From: Triatoma infestans
Lineage: Eukaryota > Arthropoda > Insecta > Hemiptera > Reduviidae
DNA: 64,000 nt
Assembly (NCBI GenBank): GCA_011037195.1
Contig: JAAEAF010011011.1
Location: forward strand, 24,026 to 88,025
Direction of reading: 5' to 3'
Positions 11,811 through 22,469 of the stretch are shown piece by piece. The notes under the pieces are model-generated. The model had not been told where the DNA came from, did no database searches, and was given only the letters and a program-made list of their open reading frames with translations. Position 1 is the first letter of the stretch; each line of letters opens with the position of its first letter. The translations under genes and the position numbers were made by a program.

Positions 11811-13074
11811 TTGGGTTGGTGCAAAAATAATGCAGGTTTTTGAACTTTCATCTTTTGTTTACTTCTGTTTGCCAAGTAAACAAAGATAATCCTCCAGTCT
11901 AAGTAATGGATTATAAACAATGTATCAGTTTAGTTTGTGTTCCATTTTGTATGAGTTAAGACCTCCGATATTCACCATGTCAAAACAAGATTTTCGTCAA
12001 ATTTATTTTTACGAGTTCAAACTTGGTCGAAGTGCGGCTCAAACTGCGCGTAACATCAATGTTGTTTGGGGTGAAGGAAGCATCAGTGAATGTACAGTGC
12101 AGCGATGGTTCCAAAAATTTCGTGTTGGAGATTTTGATCTCGAAGACAAGGAAGGTCGCGGTAGGCCCTCTGTTGTTGATCACGACCATCTTAGGGCATT
12201 GGTGGAAGATAACCCTCGCAAAACCACTCAGGACTTTGCGAGAGAAGTTAGTGTTGACCACTCAACAGTCGTTCGCCATCTCGAACAAATTGGTAAAGTT
12301 AAAAAGCTCGACACGTGGGTACCTCACGAATTGACCCAGAGCCAAAAACATCGGCGTTTTGAAATTTGCAATTCTCTTCTGTTGCGCTACCAAAATGAAC
12401 CATTTCTTAATCGAATCGTGACATGTGATGAAAAATGGATCCAATACGACAACAGGAGACGGTCAGGCCAGTGGCTGGACAAGGATGAAGCACCAAAACA
12501 TTTCGCGAAACCAAGCCTGCACCCGAAAAAAGTAATGGTGACAGTGTGGTGGTCTACTGCAGGTGTTATTCATTACAGCTTCCTAAATACTGGCGAAACA
12601 ATCACGGCTGAAACATATTGTCAAGAAATTGACAAAATGCATAGGAAATTGCAAAATCTTTGTCCAGCATTGGTGAATCGGAAAGGACCAATTCTTCTTC
12701 ACGATAACGCCAGGCCACATATCGCAATGCCAACTCTCAGGAAACTTCAGGAATTGAAATATGAAACACTTTCGCACCCTCCATACTCCCCCGATCTCTC
12801 GCCGACGGACTTCCACTTATTTAGACATTTGGACAACTTCTTAAGAGGAAAAAATTTTAGGGACCGAAGTGAAACCGAAAATGCCTTCCGCGAGTTTATT
12901 GAGAGTTTAAATAAAGATTTTTTAGAAACTGGAATAAAAATGCTTCTGACACGTTGGCAACTATGTGTTGATAATGATGGAACATATTTTGAATAAATAA
13001 TCTTAGTTTTATACAAATTATAATAATTTTTTTTTTGGCATATAAAAACCTGCATTATTTTTGCACCAACCCTA
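11811..13074 (+). mobile_element. complete cecropia-type mariner element
   Basis: The element is 1264 bp with terminal inverted repeats at 11811-11841 and 13044-13074. I count one mismatch over 31 bp (position 2). The core is GGGTTGGTGCAAAAATAATG. TA duplications stand at 11809-11810 and 13075-13076. It holds a single uninterrupted transposase frame. Both the TIR text and the protein resemble the Hsmar1/cecropia subfamily. It is inserted in a Rep-H copy. Near-identical TIRs and an open frame suggest recent insertion. Confidence 0.95.
11977..12996 (+). CDS. mariner transposase (cecropia subfamily)
   Basis: The frame has 339 codons. It would bind the element's own TIRs and carry out cut-and-paste transposition at TA in the nucleus. 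I chose ATG 11977 (MSKQDFRQIY), which matches the usual mariner start; an upstream in-frame ATG at 11920 adds 19 atypical residues. The N-terminal half holds two helix-turn-helix regions (about 1-50 and 60-105), a GRGRPS hinge at 61-65, and WVPHEL at 114-119. Catalytic residues are Asp151 (TCDEKW), Asp243 (HDNARPH) and Asp278 (SPDLSPTDFH), with 34 residues between the last two (D,D34D), all intact. Length and ending (DGTYFE) are normal. The sequence is strikingly close to the transposase part of vertebrate SETMAR/Hsmar1 as I recall it, but keeps the third Asp. No frameshift is seen. Confidence 0.95.
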   Translation: MSKQDFRQIYFYEFKLGRSAAQTARNINVVWGEGSISECTVQRWFQKFRVGDFDLEDKEGRGRPSVVDHDHLRALVEDNPRKTTQDFAREVSVDHSTVVRHLEQIGKVKKLDTWVPHELTQSQKHRRFEICNSLLLRYQNEPFLNRIVTCDEKWIQYDNRRRSGQWLDKDEAPKHFAKPSLHPKKVMVTVWWSTAGVIHYSFLNTGETITAETYCQEIDKMHRKLQNLCPALVNRKGPILLHDNARPHIAMPTLRKLQELKYETLSHPPYSPDLSPTDFHLFRHLDNFLRGKNFRDRSETENAFREFIESLNKDFLETGIKMLLTRWQLCVDNDGTYFE

Positions 13075-13076
13075 TA

Positions 13077-13814
13077 ATTAATTTTTGTTTATAGTAGAGA
13101 ATTATGTATAACTATGAGGAAAAAAATAACCAACCCACCTCTCCACCAAAAGCTCCCTTAAAAATGACTTTACTAGGAGAAATGTTTCAAATAAAAGTTG
13201 TAACACTGTATATGTGTACTTCACATTCCGAGTTTAAACGAAAAAAACACTATGCAGTAAAAACATATTTCTGGTAATCCGATTTTCTTCAAACTCACAA
13301 TTTCTCATCAACATATTTAATTCTAATAATTATTATTTAGATGTTAAAATTGTGTAGTTAACTGGAATAGCCTTTAGAGGAAAACCTAACCCCACCTCTC
13401 CACCAAAAAGCCCCGTTAAATGAATTTTCTCGAAGAAACGTTTCAAATAGAAGGTGTAGCTCTTTGTTTGTATAGTTGATATACATATATATATATTTTT
13501 TAAAGAAAATCGTTGGACCTGTTTTTGAGAAAAATCACGAAAAAACTATTCAGTAAAGTGGCACTTCCGGTTGAAAGATTTTCTACGAAAAGCTTAAATT
13601 TAGATCTCCTGGTAGCATTTTAACGAAATATTAAGTTTTGAACATTCTATGATTTTTCGTTTTTGAGATATACTGCCCTACATACACACACACACGCACG
13701 CGCGCGGACCAATTGCTAAAAACCACTTTTTTTGGAATCAGGGGACCTCGAAATGGATATCGAAAATTTAAGACACGATTACAATACTTCCACTTACTAA
13801 GTTTAAGAGAAAGT
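13077..13814 (-). repeat. Rep-H copy (5' part) after mariner
   Basis: Carries two internal units, a (CA)n/(CG)n patch at ~13682-13706 and the 5' subterminal repeat (plus strand TAAGAGAAAGT, 13804-13814), where the RNase H LINE inserted. Confidence 0.8.
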
Positions 13815-14640
13815 TTTTTTTTTTTTTTTCATCTAACGTCCACGGTGGCAGCGTTGTCATACGGTGTCGTGCTGCTCAATATACTAGCGCACGCTGCTGT
13901 AATGCCGAACCACACTGGTAAGGCGGAGTCGCGAACATCCTTTAAGGCTGAACAAACTTCCAGGTGTTCTGCATCCATTTTCGCTTCATGGCATATTGGA
14001 CATTGGTCATTCTCAACCACGCCAATCCTATATAAGTGAGCTTGCAGATAGTCGTAGCCGGTCACCAAACAAAACGCTGCAACTCTTACATCCTGAGGCA
14101 TGTTGCGGGGAAGAGCTCTTTCTGCCAGCTGCTGCCATTTCTATCCTTCCACAAGGGCCCTTTATCGTTCGACGCTGCTGCGCCTTATCGCCCGACTCGA
14201 TTCGCCCTTTGTCATTCCCTTCTAGCCTGACGTGACTGGGTACCCACTACATCTTCACGTTGAAACCTTTATGGTTTAGGTGTGAGAATAAACCTCTGCA
14301 GCGAGTAAGCGCGGGCACACGGGTTGGGGCGTTTCCGCAGACGACAATAATTGCCTGCGAATCCACAAAAAAGACGGCTTGACAAGGAGATATGCTGGCC
14401 AGTACTAATGCCGCCACTTCAATTGCAGCTACCTCACCGTCAAAGTTACATAGTGGAACGCCAACTGGCACACTTCCCTGGAAAAGACCAAGTAGCATCC
14501 TGCCCCGGTGTTTGAGGAACCATCTGTGTATATATGCAACCATGTATTCTCCGGGAAACGCAGTTGAACAGTTTGTAAACCGCATACACGGAGCTCACTA
14601 TCCAGGGAAGCCGCTTTAGTAACTTTAGTCAGAAAGAGTG
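13815..14640 (-). pseudogene. RNase H-bearing LINE, 3' end, truncated
   Basis: The minus strand gives an RNase H domain in pieces: YTDGSSNTGAG (frame 14429-14677), DGEVAAIEVAA and FVDSQAIIV (frame 14247-14585). The C-terminal knuckle follows: CPICHEAKMDAEHLEVC after VTGYDYLQAHLYRIGV (frame 13829-14101). A poly-A tail (T run on the plus strand, 13815-13829) ends it. The target duplication TAAGAGAAAGT at 13804-13814 and 14641-14651 shows a 5'-truncated ~826-bp insertion into the end of a Rep-H copy. Frameshifts break the RNase H. It belongs to the I/R1/LOA-type group but is not LINE-A: the tail is poly-A and the knuckle differs. Confidence 0.85.
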
Positions 14641-14651
14641 TAAGAGAAAGT

Positions 14652-15659
14652 AAACATGGTGACGTTTTTACTGCCACAAATCCTCAAAAGAACAATATTC
14701 AACTTCCACTTCTAACAAGTGAAAAATAAAAAATAAATAAAAAAAATTAATCATAATTATATAATTATCGAAAAAATAATTTTATTATTTAACAGTTTAT
14801 ACAATTATTGTAGTAGGTCTCAATTTGAGCGTGTTAAAGATGGATTTATATTTTTAGAAATAAGTCATGTGATAGACCCTCATCAATTTTTTTAAATTGT
14901 ATGTTCATTTTTTTCTTTTAAGCGTGCAGTGTGTTAGCACACTTGATAGTTATAAAAAAAAAAAAACAGAATTAAACTTTATTTTTTTTAAGTTTACATC
15001 TGTTCTGGAAAGGAATGTATCAATTATAAGCGAAATGAGTCCCAATACAACCAAAATAGGGTTTCTCCCTGAACAAAACTAGTTCCCCCACCCCCTTTTT
15101 TTCTCCAACTTTATAATAACGGACGTCTTAATACAGGATACCCTTATTAATACTGGACATTTTAATAGCTGATAATTACACCTTTCCTCTATATGTCTCT
15201 TTAAAAAACAAAAACAAAACAAAAAATATTATCAATAATGTATAATTATTTATCAACTACTGTTCCTTCTTTACTAATTTTTTCAAGTGCATCATAAGAA
15301 ATCTATGTTAAAAATGATCTTAAATAGGATTACAAAGATATATATTGCCTTTCTCTGAATTTTATACGATCTAATACAGGCCCATGGACCGTATACGTCC
15401 TGCGACACGATTTATCATGGGCACGCAATGTCTTCCAATATAATAGAAAATAATCATTACTAATCTAAAATAGAGTTTTTGTTGACAAATGCTTAAAGTA
15501 ATTTTAATATTTATTTATAAATCCGTTGAATGTTCGTTGATATCTTACATTTTGAATTTAGTGAAATTCTCTCTCTGCCTTTCGGTTGTGCCATTATTTC
15601 ACATTGATTTTTCGAGTTTTTAAACAAATAAGGCAAATATATATTCATATTATTGAATA
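14652..15659. other. unassigned AT-rich stretch
   Basis: Nothing is recognised. The frames here are short and low-complexity. Confidence 0.4.
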
Positions 15660-15865
15660 TGTGGGTGGGTGCGCAATGCTGGATAACATCTGGTATTTTA
15701 TCCGTCGTAACATGCATATTCGTTTTGTTCCTGATCAGTTTCGGATTTTTAATCCATCGTCAGAGCAAATTCACCAAGTTCGTGTAGAGAGTTCATTTCA
15801 ACGTAATGTTTCTGTTACACTCTCACTTGTTGGTTGTTGGAAACCAACAGATAAAATACCAGAGA
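15660..15865 (-). repeat. HHR-2 repeat copy 1
   Basis: Its reverse complement aligns over ~180 bp with 62336-62515: shared GTGTAACAGAAACATTACG, GTTGAAATGAAC, GAATATGCATG and GGATAAAATACC. Both copies hold a hammerhead-like fold in the same place. The 106-codon frame 15586-15906 crosses it and is not a gene. It is probably a Penelope-type terminal repeat or an unnamed small retroelement. Confidence 0.65.
15728..15770 (-). ncRNA. hammerhead-ribozyme-like fold, HHR-2 copy 1
   Basis: Minus strand: CUGACGA (fits CUGANGA), stem II UGGAUU-AAA-AAUCC, GAA, a short helix III region ACUGAU, and C as the cleavage base. Helix III is imperfect here; the other copy has ACCGGU at that position. Stem I has only 4-5 pairs with a G-G mismatch. 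Likely decayed. Confidence 0.5.
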
Positions 15866-16247
15866 TATTCATATTGGTTGTTCAAAAATTAGGTGCCCAT
15901 CATTAAAATAAGCACAAATATGTACTTTTTTTTGTCCAGTTTGCTTTGATTGCATTCAGGATGGATTTCTTCGTAGGCTTCAGAATTTATTTCCTTAGGT
16001 TCTCTTGTACAGTAAAGTACAGGGTTTAAGTTACCATAAACTTTATTTTCTAAGATTCTTTAAAAGAAATAATCCCCAGGACCGTGCATGTAAATCCATT
16101 TACTCCGATAAGTGCCTTATTATCCTTGTATTATATGTGATGGATAACCATGTTCCTGAAAGTACATCATTTGCAGCCGGTATGCCAGAGGGACATTTTT
16201 CAAGCAGATTTGGGAGAAACATCACTTAAGAAATGAAGATACTTTGT

Positions 16248-17433
16248 GTATCCATAACAAAACTTGCTCTGAATAGTATATGGCAAGATTTTATTACTCA
16301 GATGTAATTCCTCTTCCTGCAAAATTTAAAATGTTCAATGCAATCTGTCGTTCAATTCTTTGTTATGCCTCTCAAATCTGGGGTTATGAGAAATTTGAGC
16401 AACTTGAAAAAGCCTTGCGGTTTTTTATTAGAAAATTATTTGCCCTTCCTAAATCAACTCCTAATTATATGTTGTATTTGGAGACAAACGTAGATCAGCT
16501 GTTTCTGTTTACTCTGAAAATTCATTTTGATTATATCTTGAGACTTTTTAAACTTCCTGATTACCGCCTTCCTAAAATAGTCGCCCTTGAAGTTGTTGGT
16601 CGCGGTGCAATATGGCTTAAGAACTGGAATGCATTGTCTGCTGAACTCTCATGTGATTCGCTTTTTTCTTTAAACAATGTAGATGATTGGCCAAGGCTGT
16701 TTAACGTTATATTAGAAAAATTACGAACTAAATTTAGAGAAGAGCTTTGTGAACAAGTTAGTTCCAGCTCACGATTCCTACTGTATAAACAATTAGATCG
16801 TAACTTTGACATGTTTGATTTCATTAATGATAAAGCTCAGGGATTGACTTTGGTTGAGTTAAGATGGCTATTTAAGATCAGAGGTGATTTATTGTATTTG
16901 AATGGTGCACCAGTTATTATAAGGGAAATGCAATGTGTTCCTTATGTAATGCCCGTGTTAGGGAGGACATTGTTCATTTTCTGGCGGAATGCACCATCCT
17001 CTCTGAGATCCGTCATCTACATGTGGCTTCTGCAACTTTAACTAAAAGTCAGTTTATTGAACAGTTAGAAAATAATTTTCGTCCTTTAATCAAATACGCT
17101 CGACATGCCTGGCACTATCGATACCATTTAGTAATGGAATTCAATTTTTGAATGTTTGTGATTTCATATTTTATAAGATTTTGATTGTTTACTTTGAGTT
17201 ACAAATCATATAAGTAAAACTTTATTTTTGTTTCTTTTTCGAATTATTTTTCATGTTTATTTTTTCTTTTTGTTCTTGTGTGTGTATATTTCTATTCTAT
17301 GAATCGACCTCCGGCAGACGGAATTTTTTTCCATGCCGTACATTACTTGTATTATCTTTGACTCATTTTGTAAAACTTTTTTTTGGTAAAATAAAAAAGT
17401 GATATTAAAAGAAAAAAAAATAAAATAAAATAA
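16248..17433 (+). pseudogene. LINE-B relative, 5'-truncated, with 17-bp target duplication
   Basis: Frame 16280-17041 (253 codons) covers the post-RT region: CRSILCYASQIWGYEKFEQL, RKLFALPKSTPNYML, DYRLPKIVALEV. The C-terminal zinc knuckle CSLCNARVREDIVHFLAEC lies in another frame (16933-17151), so a single indel near 16930 breaks the protein. The order and style match the C-terminus of the full-length element at 32335. The A-rich tail ends at 17433. AAATGAAGATACTTTGT is present exactly at 16231-16247 and 17434-17450. RT and endonuclease were never copied (truncation), so it is dead on arrival. Confidence 0.9.
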
Positions 17434-17450
17434 AAATGAAGATACTTTGT

Positions 17451-18152
17451 CTGCGTTCAATGTTTCGTTGTAAAAATACGAACCTACAAGTTGATCCCCT
17501 ATTAGGTCACAACACATATTTATCAAAATTATTGTCTGGCTGGGTGTCCGATATGTTATATCTGGATTTTCATCAGCCTATATTCGGAAATTCCACCTGT
17601 TCAATAATTCAAATTAATAATAATAATAATAATAATAATAAAGGGTCTTTATGATGTACAAGATTACAGTGACAGACAATTACTCATGGTCCTGAGACCG
17701 TCTCCCTCAGACAACCCCTCGTTCTCTCTACTTTACACACTTCTATAAAAAAAATAAAATAATCTAAGAGGAATTTCAAGAACATACATTAATTACACTG
17801 TTACAACATAAACATAAACATGATTTCATAAACCTAACTACTAAATAAGATAAAAATAAAATTCACTTTAAAACGCAAACATAAAAGGAAACAATTACCC
17901 ATCCAATAGCACTGGCATCTAAGTTAGTACAATTCACTAAACTGGGTTGAGGGTTAATCCATTCAAATTATTCATTAATTGAAATTCATCCATAAAATAT
18001 GTTTTCGTCTTATTTGACTATAAACTCAAAAACAATGTGGGAATAACAGCCACCAGAAGACAGAGAATTTCTCTACATTCAGAACTGAATACATCAGCGA
18101 ACATAGGACGGTATTTTCTCGTTCAATAACAATTTTTCGTGAAAAAAAAAAA
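17451..18152. other. unassigned; (AAT)n at ~17614-17641
   Basis: Contains a nine-unit AAT run followed by unclassified AT-rich sequence. The AAT run may be the tail of a very short LINE-A-like insertion, but no LINE-A 3' UTR precedes it. Confidence 0.4.
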
Positions 18153-18830
18153 TCTGGTGTGAAACACTCACACAACTTTCTCTTCAGTTTTCAAACTTTT
18201 GATTGACAAATTTTATAGTTAGTATGTCAAATTTAATTAAATTCGTCGATGGAGAATATTGCAAAAACTGAAAAAAACTGTACAAAAAACGCAATTCCGG
18301 TCATACGATTTTTATTCAAACTCGGAATTTCAACAATATATTTAATTCTAAATTAATATTATTTAGATGATAGAATTGTGTAATAAACTAAAATAGCACT
18401 TTAGAGGAATATCTAACCCCAAGTGTCCAATGAATGCATTTTCCCAGAGAAATGTTGCAAATAAACGTTGTAGCTCTTTGTGTGTGTAATTGAAGTACCA
18501 AGTTTCAAGAAAATCGTTAGAGTCATTTTTGAGAAAATCGAAAAAAGTAAAAAAAAAAAATTTCAGTAAAGTGGTACTTCCGGTTGAGGAATTTTGGCAG
18601 ATAACGTAATGCCAGATCCCATGGTGATACCTAAATGGAATATCAAGTTTGAACTTTCTAAGATTTTTTTATTTTTGAGCTATGCTGCTTGGTAAACATT
18701 TACCATTAGTGCCTATGCAATTTTTTGGGGCTCAGTGGACCTCAAAACGGATATTTCTGATGAAAACTCGATATCGACAATTTGATACGATTAGAATAAA
18801 ACTTCCTATTACTATGATTAAGAGAAAGTA
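18153..18830 (-). repeat. Rep-H copy, complete, one internal unit
   Basis: Plus-strand start TCTGGTGTGAAACACTCACA (3' hairpin end) and end GATTAAGAGAAAGT (5' end). At ~678 bp it is about 300 bp shorter than the copy at 24945, the difference being one internal unit. Confidence 0.9.
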
Positions 18831-19044
18831 ATATTGTACTCGTACTTTAATAATTTGTTAAAAATATTTATGGACTAATTTGAAATAATAGAAAGTAGGT
18901 TTCGAAATCTCTCATTGCTACAGCTTAAAAAAAAGAATAATTGTTCACATATTTGGTATCCTTGAAAAAATTAAGTTGGGGACCGTTTGGAATATTTATT
19001 TTTTTTTTTGCCTGGTGTACTTTGCAAGAGTCTGGGCCGTGTAC

Positions 19045-19860
19045 ACTTTTTACTTTCTCTTACTCCCAAGTAAGAAAAAATATTGCAATCGTCTCAAATT
19101 TTCAATATCGAGTTTTCATCGGAAATATCCGTTTTGAGGTCCCCTGACTTTAAAAAAGTGAGTATGTGAACAGCACAGCTCAAAAATGAAAAACCATAGA
19201 AAGTTCAAACTTGATATTCCGTTTAGGTATCACCATGGTATCTGACAGTACGTTATCTGTCAAAATTCCACAACCGAAAGTACCACTTTACTAGTTTTTT
19301 TTTTTGTTTTTACTTTTTTGACATGTTCTCAAAAATGGCTCCAACGATTTTCTTGAAACTTGTTATATCAAGTACACATACAAAGAGCTACAACTTTCAT
19401 TTGAAAAATTTCTACGGAAAAATTCATTTAAGGGCAGTCATGAGAGAGGGGTGGGGTTAGCTTTTCCTATAAAGCGCTATTTCAGTTTATTAGACAATTC
19501 CATCATCTAAATAATATTAACTAGAATTAAACATGTTGTTGAAATTCCGAGTTTGAAAAAATCGGATGACTGAAAGATGACTGAATGATTTTTTTTTTCA
19601 CTTTTTCGCGATTTTCTTAAAAAATGTCTCCGTCGATTTCCTTGAAACTTCTTATATAAACTAAACATACAAAAATCTACAACTTTTATCGTTACATTTC
19701 TCTGGGAAAATTCATTTAAGGACAGTTTTAGGGGAGGGGTGGGGTTATGTTTTTCTCTAAAGTGCTATCATAGTTGATAATACAATTATTCTATCATCCA
19801 AACAAAATTAATTAGAAATAAATAGATGGCCAAAATTACGAGTAAAATTTAGAAAATCAC
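19045..19860 (+). repeat. Rep-H copy, 5' end plus two units
   Basis: Begins TTACTTTCTCTTACTCCCAAGTAAG. The 5'-specific segment includes GTTTTGAGGTCCCCTGA and TTGATATTCCGTTTAGG. Internal units lie at ~19320-19580 and ~19610-19850. The 3' hairpin end is missing. Confidence 0.85.
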
Positions 19861-20129
19861 TATTATTATTAATAAAGAGAATTTTAACAATATTATAATT
19901 TATTTAATTATCAATAAAGAAAATAAAAAGAATATGACAAGAAATAGAATATTTTTCTATATATTCAATGTTTCATTTGTGCGGAAACCTAACAAGTGGT
20001 CTGGAATAACGGTTTGTGCAACCTGTGCAATACAATGCATAATAATTTGTCGCCCTTTATCAGATAATTCATTAAGTAGCATTCTAGGTATCATCACAGT
20101 ATGTAAATAGTATTTATTTTATTTTTTTT

Positions 20130-20460
20130 AATGTCTATTACTTTTCTTAAAATCGCAGCAAGTTCAAACTTGTTACTCCCGTTTAGTTACTATTCCCACC
20201 GCATCTGACACGATAATTTTGGTCAAAATCCATCAACCGGAAAAACCTATTATACCAATTATTGTACAATTTTTTTGAAAACGGTTTCAATGATTTTCTT
20301 TAAAACTTCGTATATTGTTGACACACATTAATGCCTGTCACTTTTATTTGAAATATTTTTCTCAGAAAAATTAATTTTTTTGTGTGAGTGTGCGTGGGGT
20401 TCTGTGAGAACAATTGGGTAATGTTTTCCTATTTTAATATACTATTTTAATAAAATGTTT
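20130..20460 (+). repeat. Rep-H copy, 5' part, degenerate
   Basis: CAAGTTCAAACTTGTTACTC, CATCAACCGGAAAA and TTTATTTGAAATATTTTTCT blocks. It is interrupted at ~20460 and appears to resume at ~20870. Confidence 0.65.
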
Positions 20461-20869
20461 GTGCGTTTTACCCACCAGCATCATGTAATGGGAACCGAAT
20501 CATTAGAGATTCATAGGATCCGAAAGAGAGGAGAAGTAAAACATTTAGTGAATCAAAAGTCAGTTACTCCCTACCTAGGCCAGACTAGGGAAGGGAGATT
20601 TCGATTTATGTAAATAGAGCGACAGTAGTACGGTTAAGTATAATTTTACGACAGTTTACAAAAGTACAAGTCAGCAACCTATCTACCTTCTCATTACTCA
20701 GCCAGTCTGTCTTTTTATATTTCTCTCGCTACCTAACTTCTACTTTACTGTAAAGTCTTTGCAGTTAATGTATTCTTTTCATTATAAAGTGTTCACCATA
20801 TTATCTAGTTTATTTCTCTAAAATCCAGTCTCACTAGTTCTCACATCTATTATAATGAAATTAATTTAT
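20461..20869. other. unassigned insertion within a Rep-H copy
   Basis: About 400 bp unlike Rep-H lies between two halves that run in the same order. No TIRs, tail or frame identify it. Confidence 0.4.
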
Positions 20870-21205
20870 GACAGTGGCAGTGATGGAATTTCAAATTTGA
20901 AGAAAAAACTTCACTGAACTAACTGAAAATGCGACTTTACAGAATTGATTTCTGAGTTGTTTTTTTTTTTAATTTTCTCAAAAACCGTCACAACTTCCTT
21001 GAAACTTGGAATTCTTGTTGCATAAATAGAAACAACAATTTTATTTATAATATTGTTAAAAAAAGAAATAGATGTTTGAATGGTTTTGTGGTGATTAGTT
21101 TCACATGTTTTTTCATGGCCAGCTTAAATAAACATTGTCAAAGTTGCAATTTAAAAAAAATTGTTGATATACATTATATAAATTTGAGTAAGAGAAAGTA
21201 AAAAG
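20870..21205 (+). repeat. Rep-H copy, 3' part
   Basis: Starts at GGAATTTCAAATTTGAAG and ends with GAGTAAGAGAAAGTAAAA at ~21184-21201. The hairpin end is lost. Confidence 0.65.
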
Positions 21206-21780
21206 CCAATCCTAACGGAGTTAAATAATTGCTCGCTGTACCTATCCGTTCATTTATTAACTTTTTTTATATAATCATATTCATTAAGATGCCTCCCAGG
21301 TATTTAAAAATGCTGGCTTAATTTATCCTTTCGCCGTTTATTTTTAATACTCTCTCTCTCTTATAAACTCATACTTCAAAAATTGACAATTGATTGAATT
21401 GAATTGAGCAGTAAGAGAAATTGAAAATATTTTTAGCAAAAACAGTCTGTGTGTGGTGTGTAAAAAAGAGAGAGAATGAAAAAGATAACTATATGTTATT
21501 CGACATCTGGGAGAGATAATGTCTGTAGTAATGCAAGAAAATTATACAAGTGAGACCCAGGTAGATGCAGAAGAACAACTTGTCATTTATGACAGTGGTT
21601 AAGAAAGACCGTTGGCTAGGTTTTTAATGCAGCTGCTGCGAATTTCAGTCGTTAGAGCTAATATAAACTGCAATATATGTCTATATGTCTGTCTAGGGCA
21701 CTTTAAGAGATGATGTACGGACTAATGTGATGTTACGAAACAAAGTGCCTTTGGTGGGCTTGCAATAAGAATTTAATGAA
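21206..21780. other. unassigned
   Basis: A GTAAGAGAAATTG string near 21410 may be a Rep-H scrap. Otherwise nothing is recognised. Confidence 0.35.
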
Positions 21781-21944
21781 ATCCATCGAATGTTTGTGTA
21801 AACTGAATTTGCTCTGTGCAAGTCTGTGTTGTCACAGTGTCTAAAAAACGTATCCTGAAGATGGGCGAACGCCCGAAACCTGTCGATGACCACAAAATGA
21901 AGCAGGCTACCACGGAAAATGTCTCTGATTTTTATGGATAACAT
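21781..21944 (+). mobile_element. PLE-IR copy 1, right arm only
   Basis: Matches the right arm of the PLE-IR copy at 26771-27091: CTGTGCAAGTCTGTGTTGTC, the hammerhead core, then GAAGCAGGCTACCACGG and AATGTCTCTGA. The inverted left arm is absent, so this copy is 5'-truncated or partly deleted. Confidence 0.75.
21851..21888 (+). ncRNA. hammerhead ribozyme fold, PLE-IR copy 1
   Basis: Core CUGAAGA, stem II GGGCG/CGCCC, GAA, helix III ACCUGU (one G to U change breaks a pair), cleavage C, and stem I UAUC/GAUG with one wobble. Probably weakened by the helix III change. Confidence 0.6.
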
Positions 21945-21954
21945 CGTAGATTTT

Positions 21955-22465
21955 TACTTTTCTGTAATAACGCAATTTCAGCTATCCGATTTTCTTTAAA
22001 CTCACAATTTTGACAACATATTTAATTGTATTTAGATGATACAATTATACAATGAATATTGAAATAGCACTTTAGTGGAAAATAAAAAACCCCACCCCTA
22101 CCCCGAAAGTGCCCTTAAATGAATTTTTCTAGAAAAATGTTGCAAATAAAAATTGTAGCTCTTAATATGTGTTGTTGAAATACTAGGTTTAAAGAAAAAT
22201 CACTGAAGTCATTTTCCAGAAAATCGCAAAAAATAATAAAAAAATCCAAACAGTAAAGTGGTACTTTTGGTTGTCGACTTTTGACTGATACTATGCTGAT
22301 CCTATGGTGATACCTAAACGGATATCAAGTTTGAACTTTCTCCGATGTTTCGTTTTTGAGCCATTTTCTGTAAACCACTTTTTTTTTTACTCAGGGGACT
22401 TCAAAACGTGTATTTCCGGTGAAAACTTGATATCGCAAATTTGACAAAACACTTCCTCAAAGAGC
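21955..22465 (-). repeat. Rep-H copy, 5' two-thirds
   Basis: Runs from an internal unit (TTTAGATGATACAATTATAC) through ACTTTTGGTTGTCGACTTTT and GATACCTAAACGGATATCAA to a decayed 5' end near 22460. Its left side abuts PLE-IR copy 1. Confidence 0.8.
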
Positions 22466-22469
22466 AGTA

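Noticed and set aside
15586..15906. 106-codon frame
   Set aside because: Its core is the HHR-2 repeat read on the strand opposite to the ribozyme fold; the second copy does not keep the frame.
17614..17641. (AAT)n as a LINE-A tail
   Set aside because: None of the LINE-A 3' UTR blocks precedes it; treated as a microsatellite.
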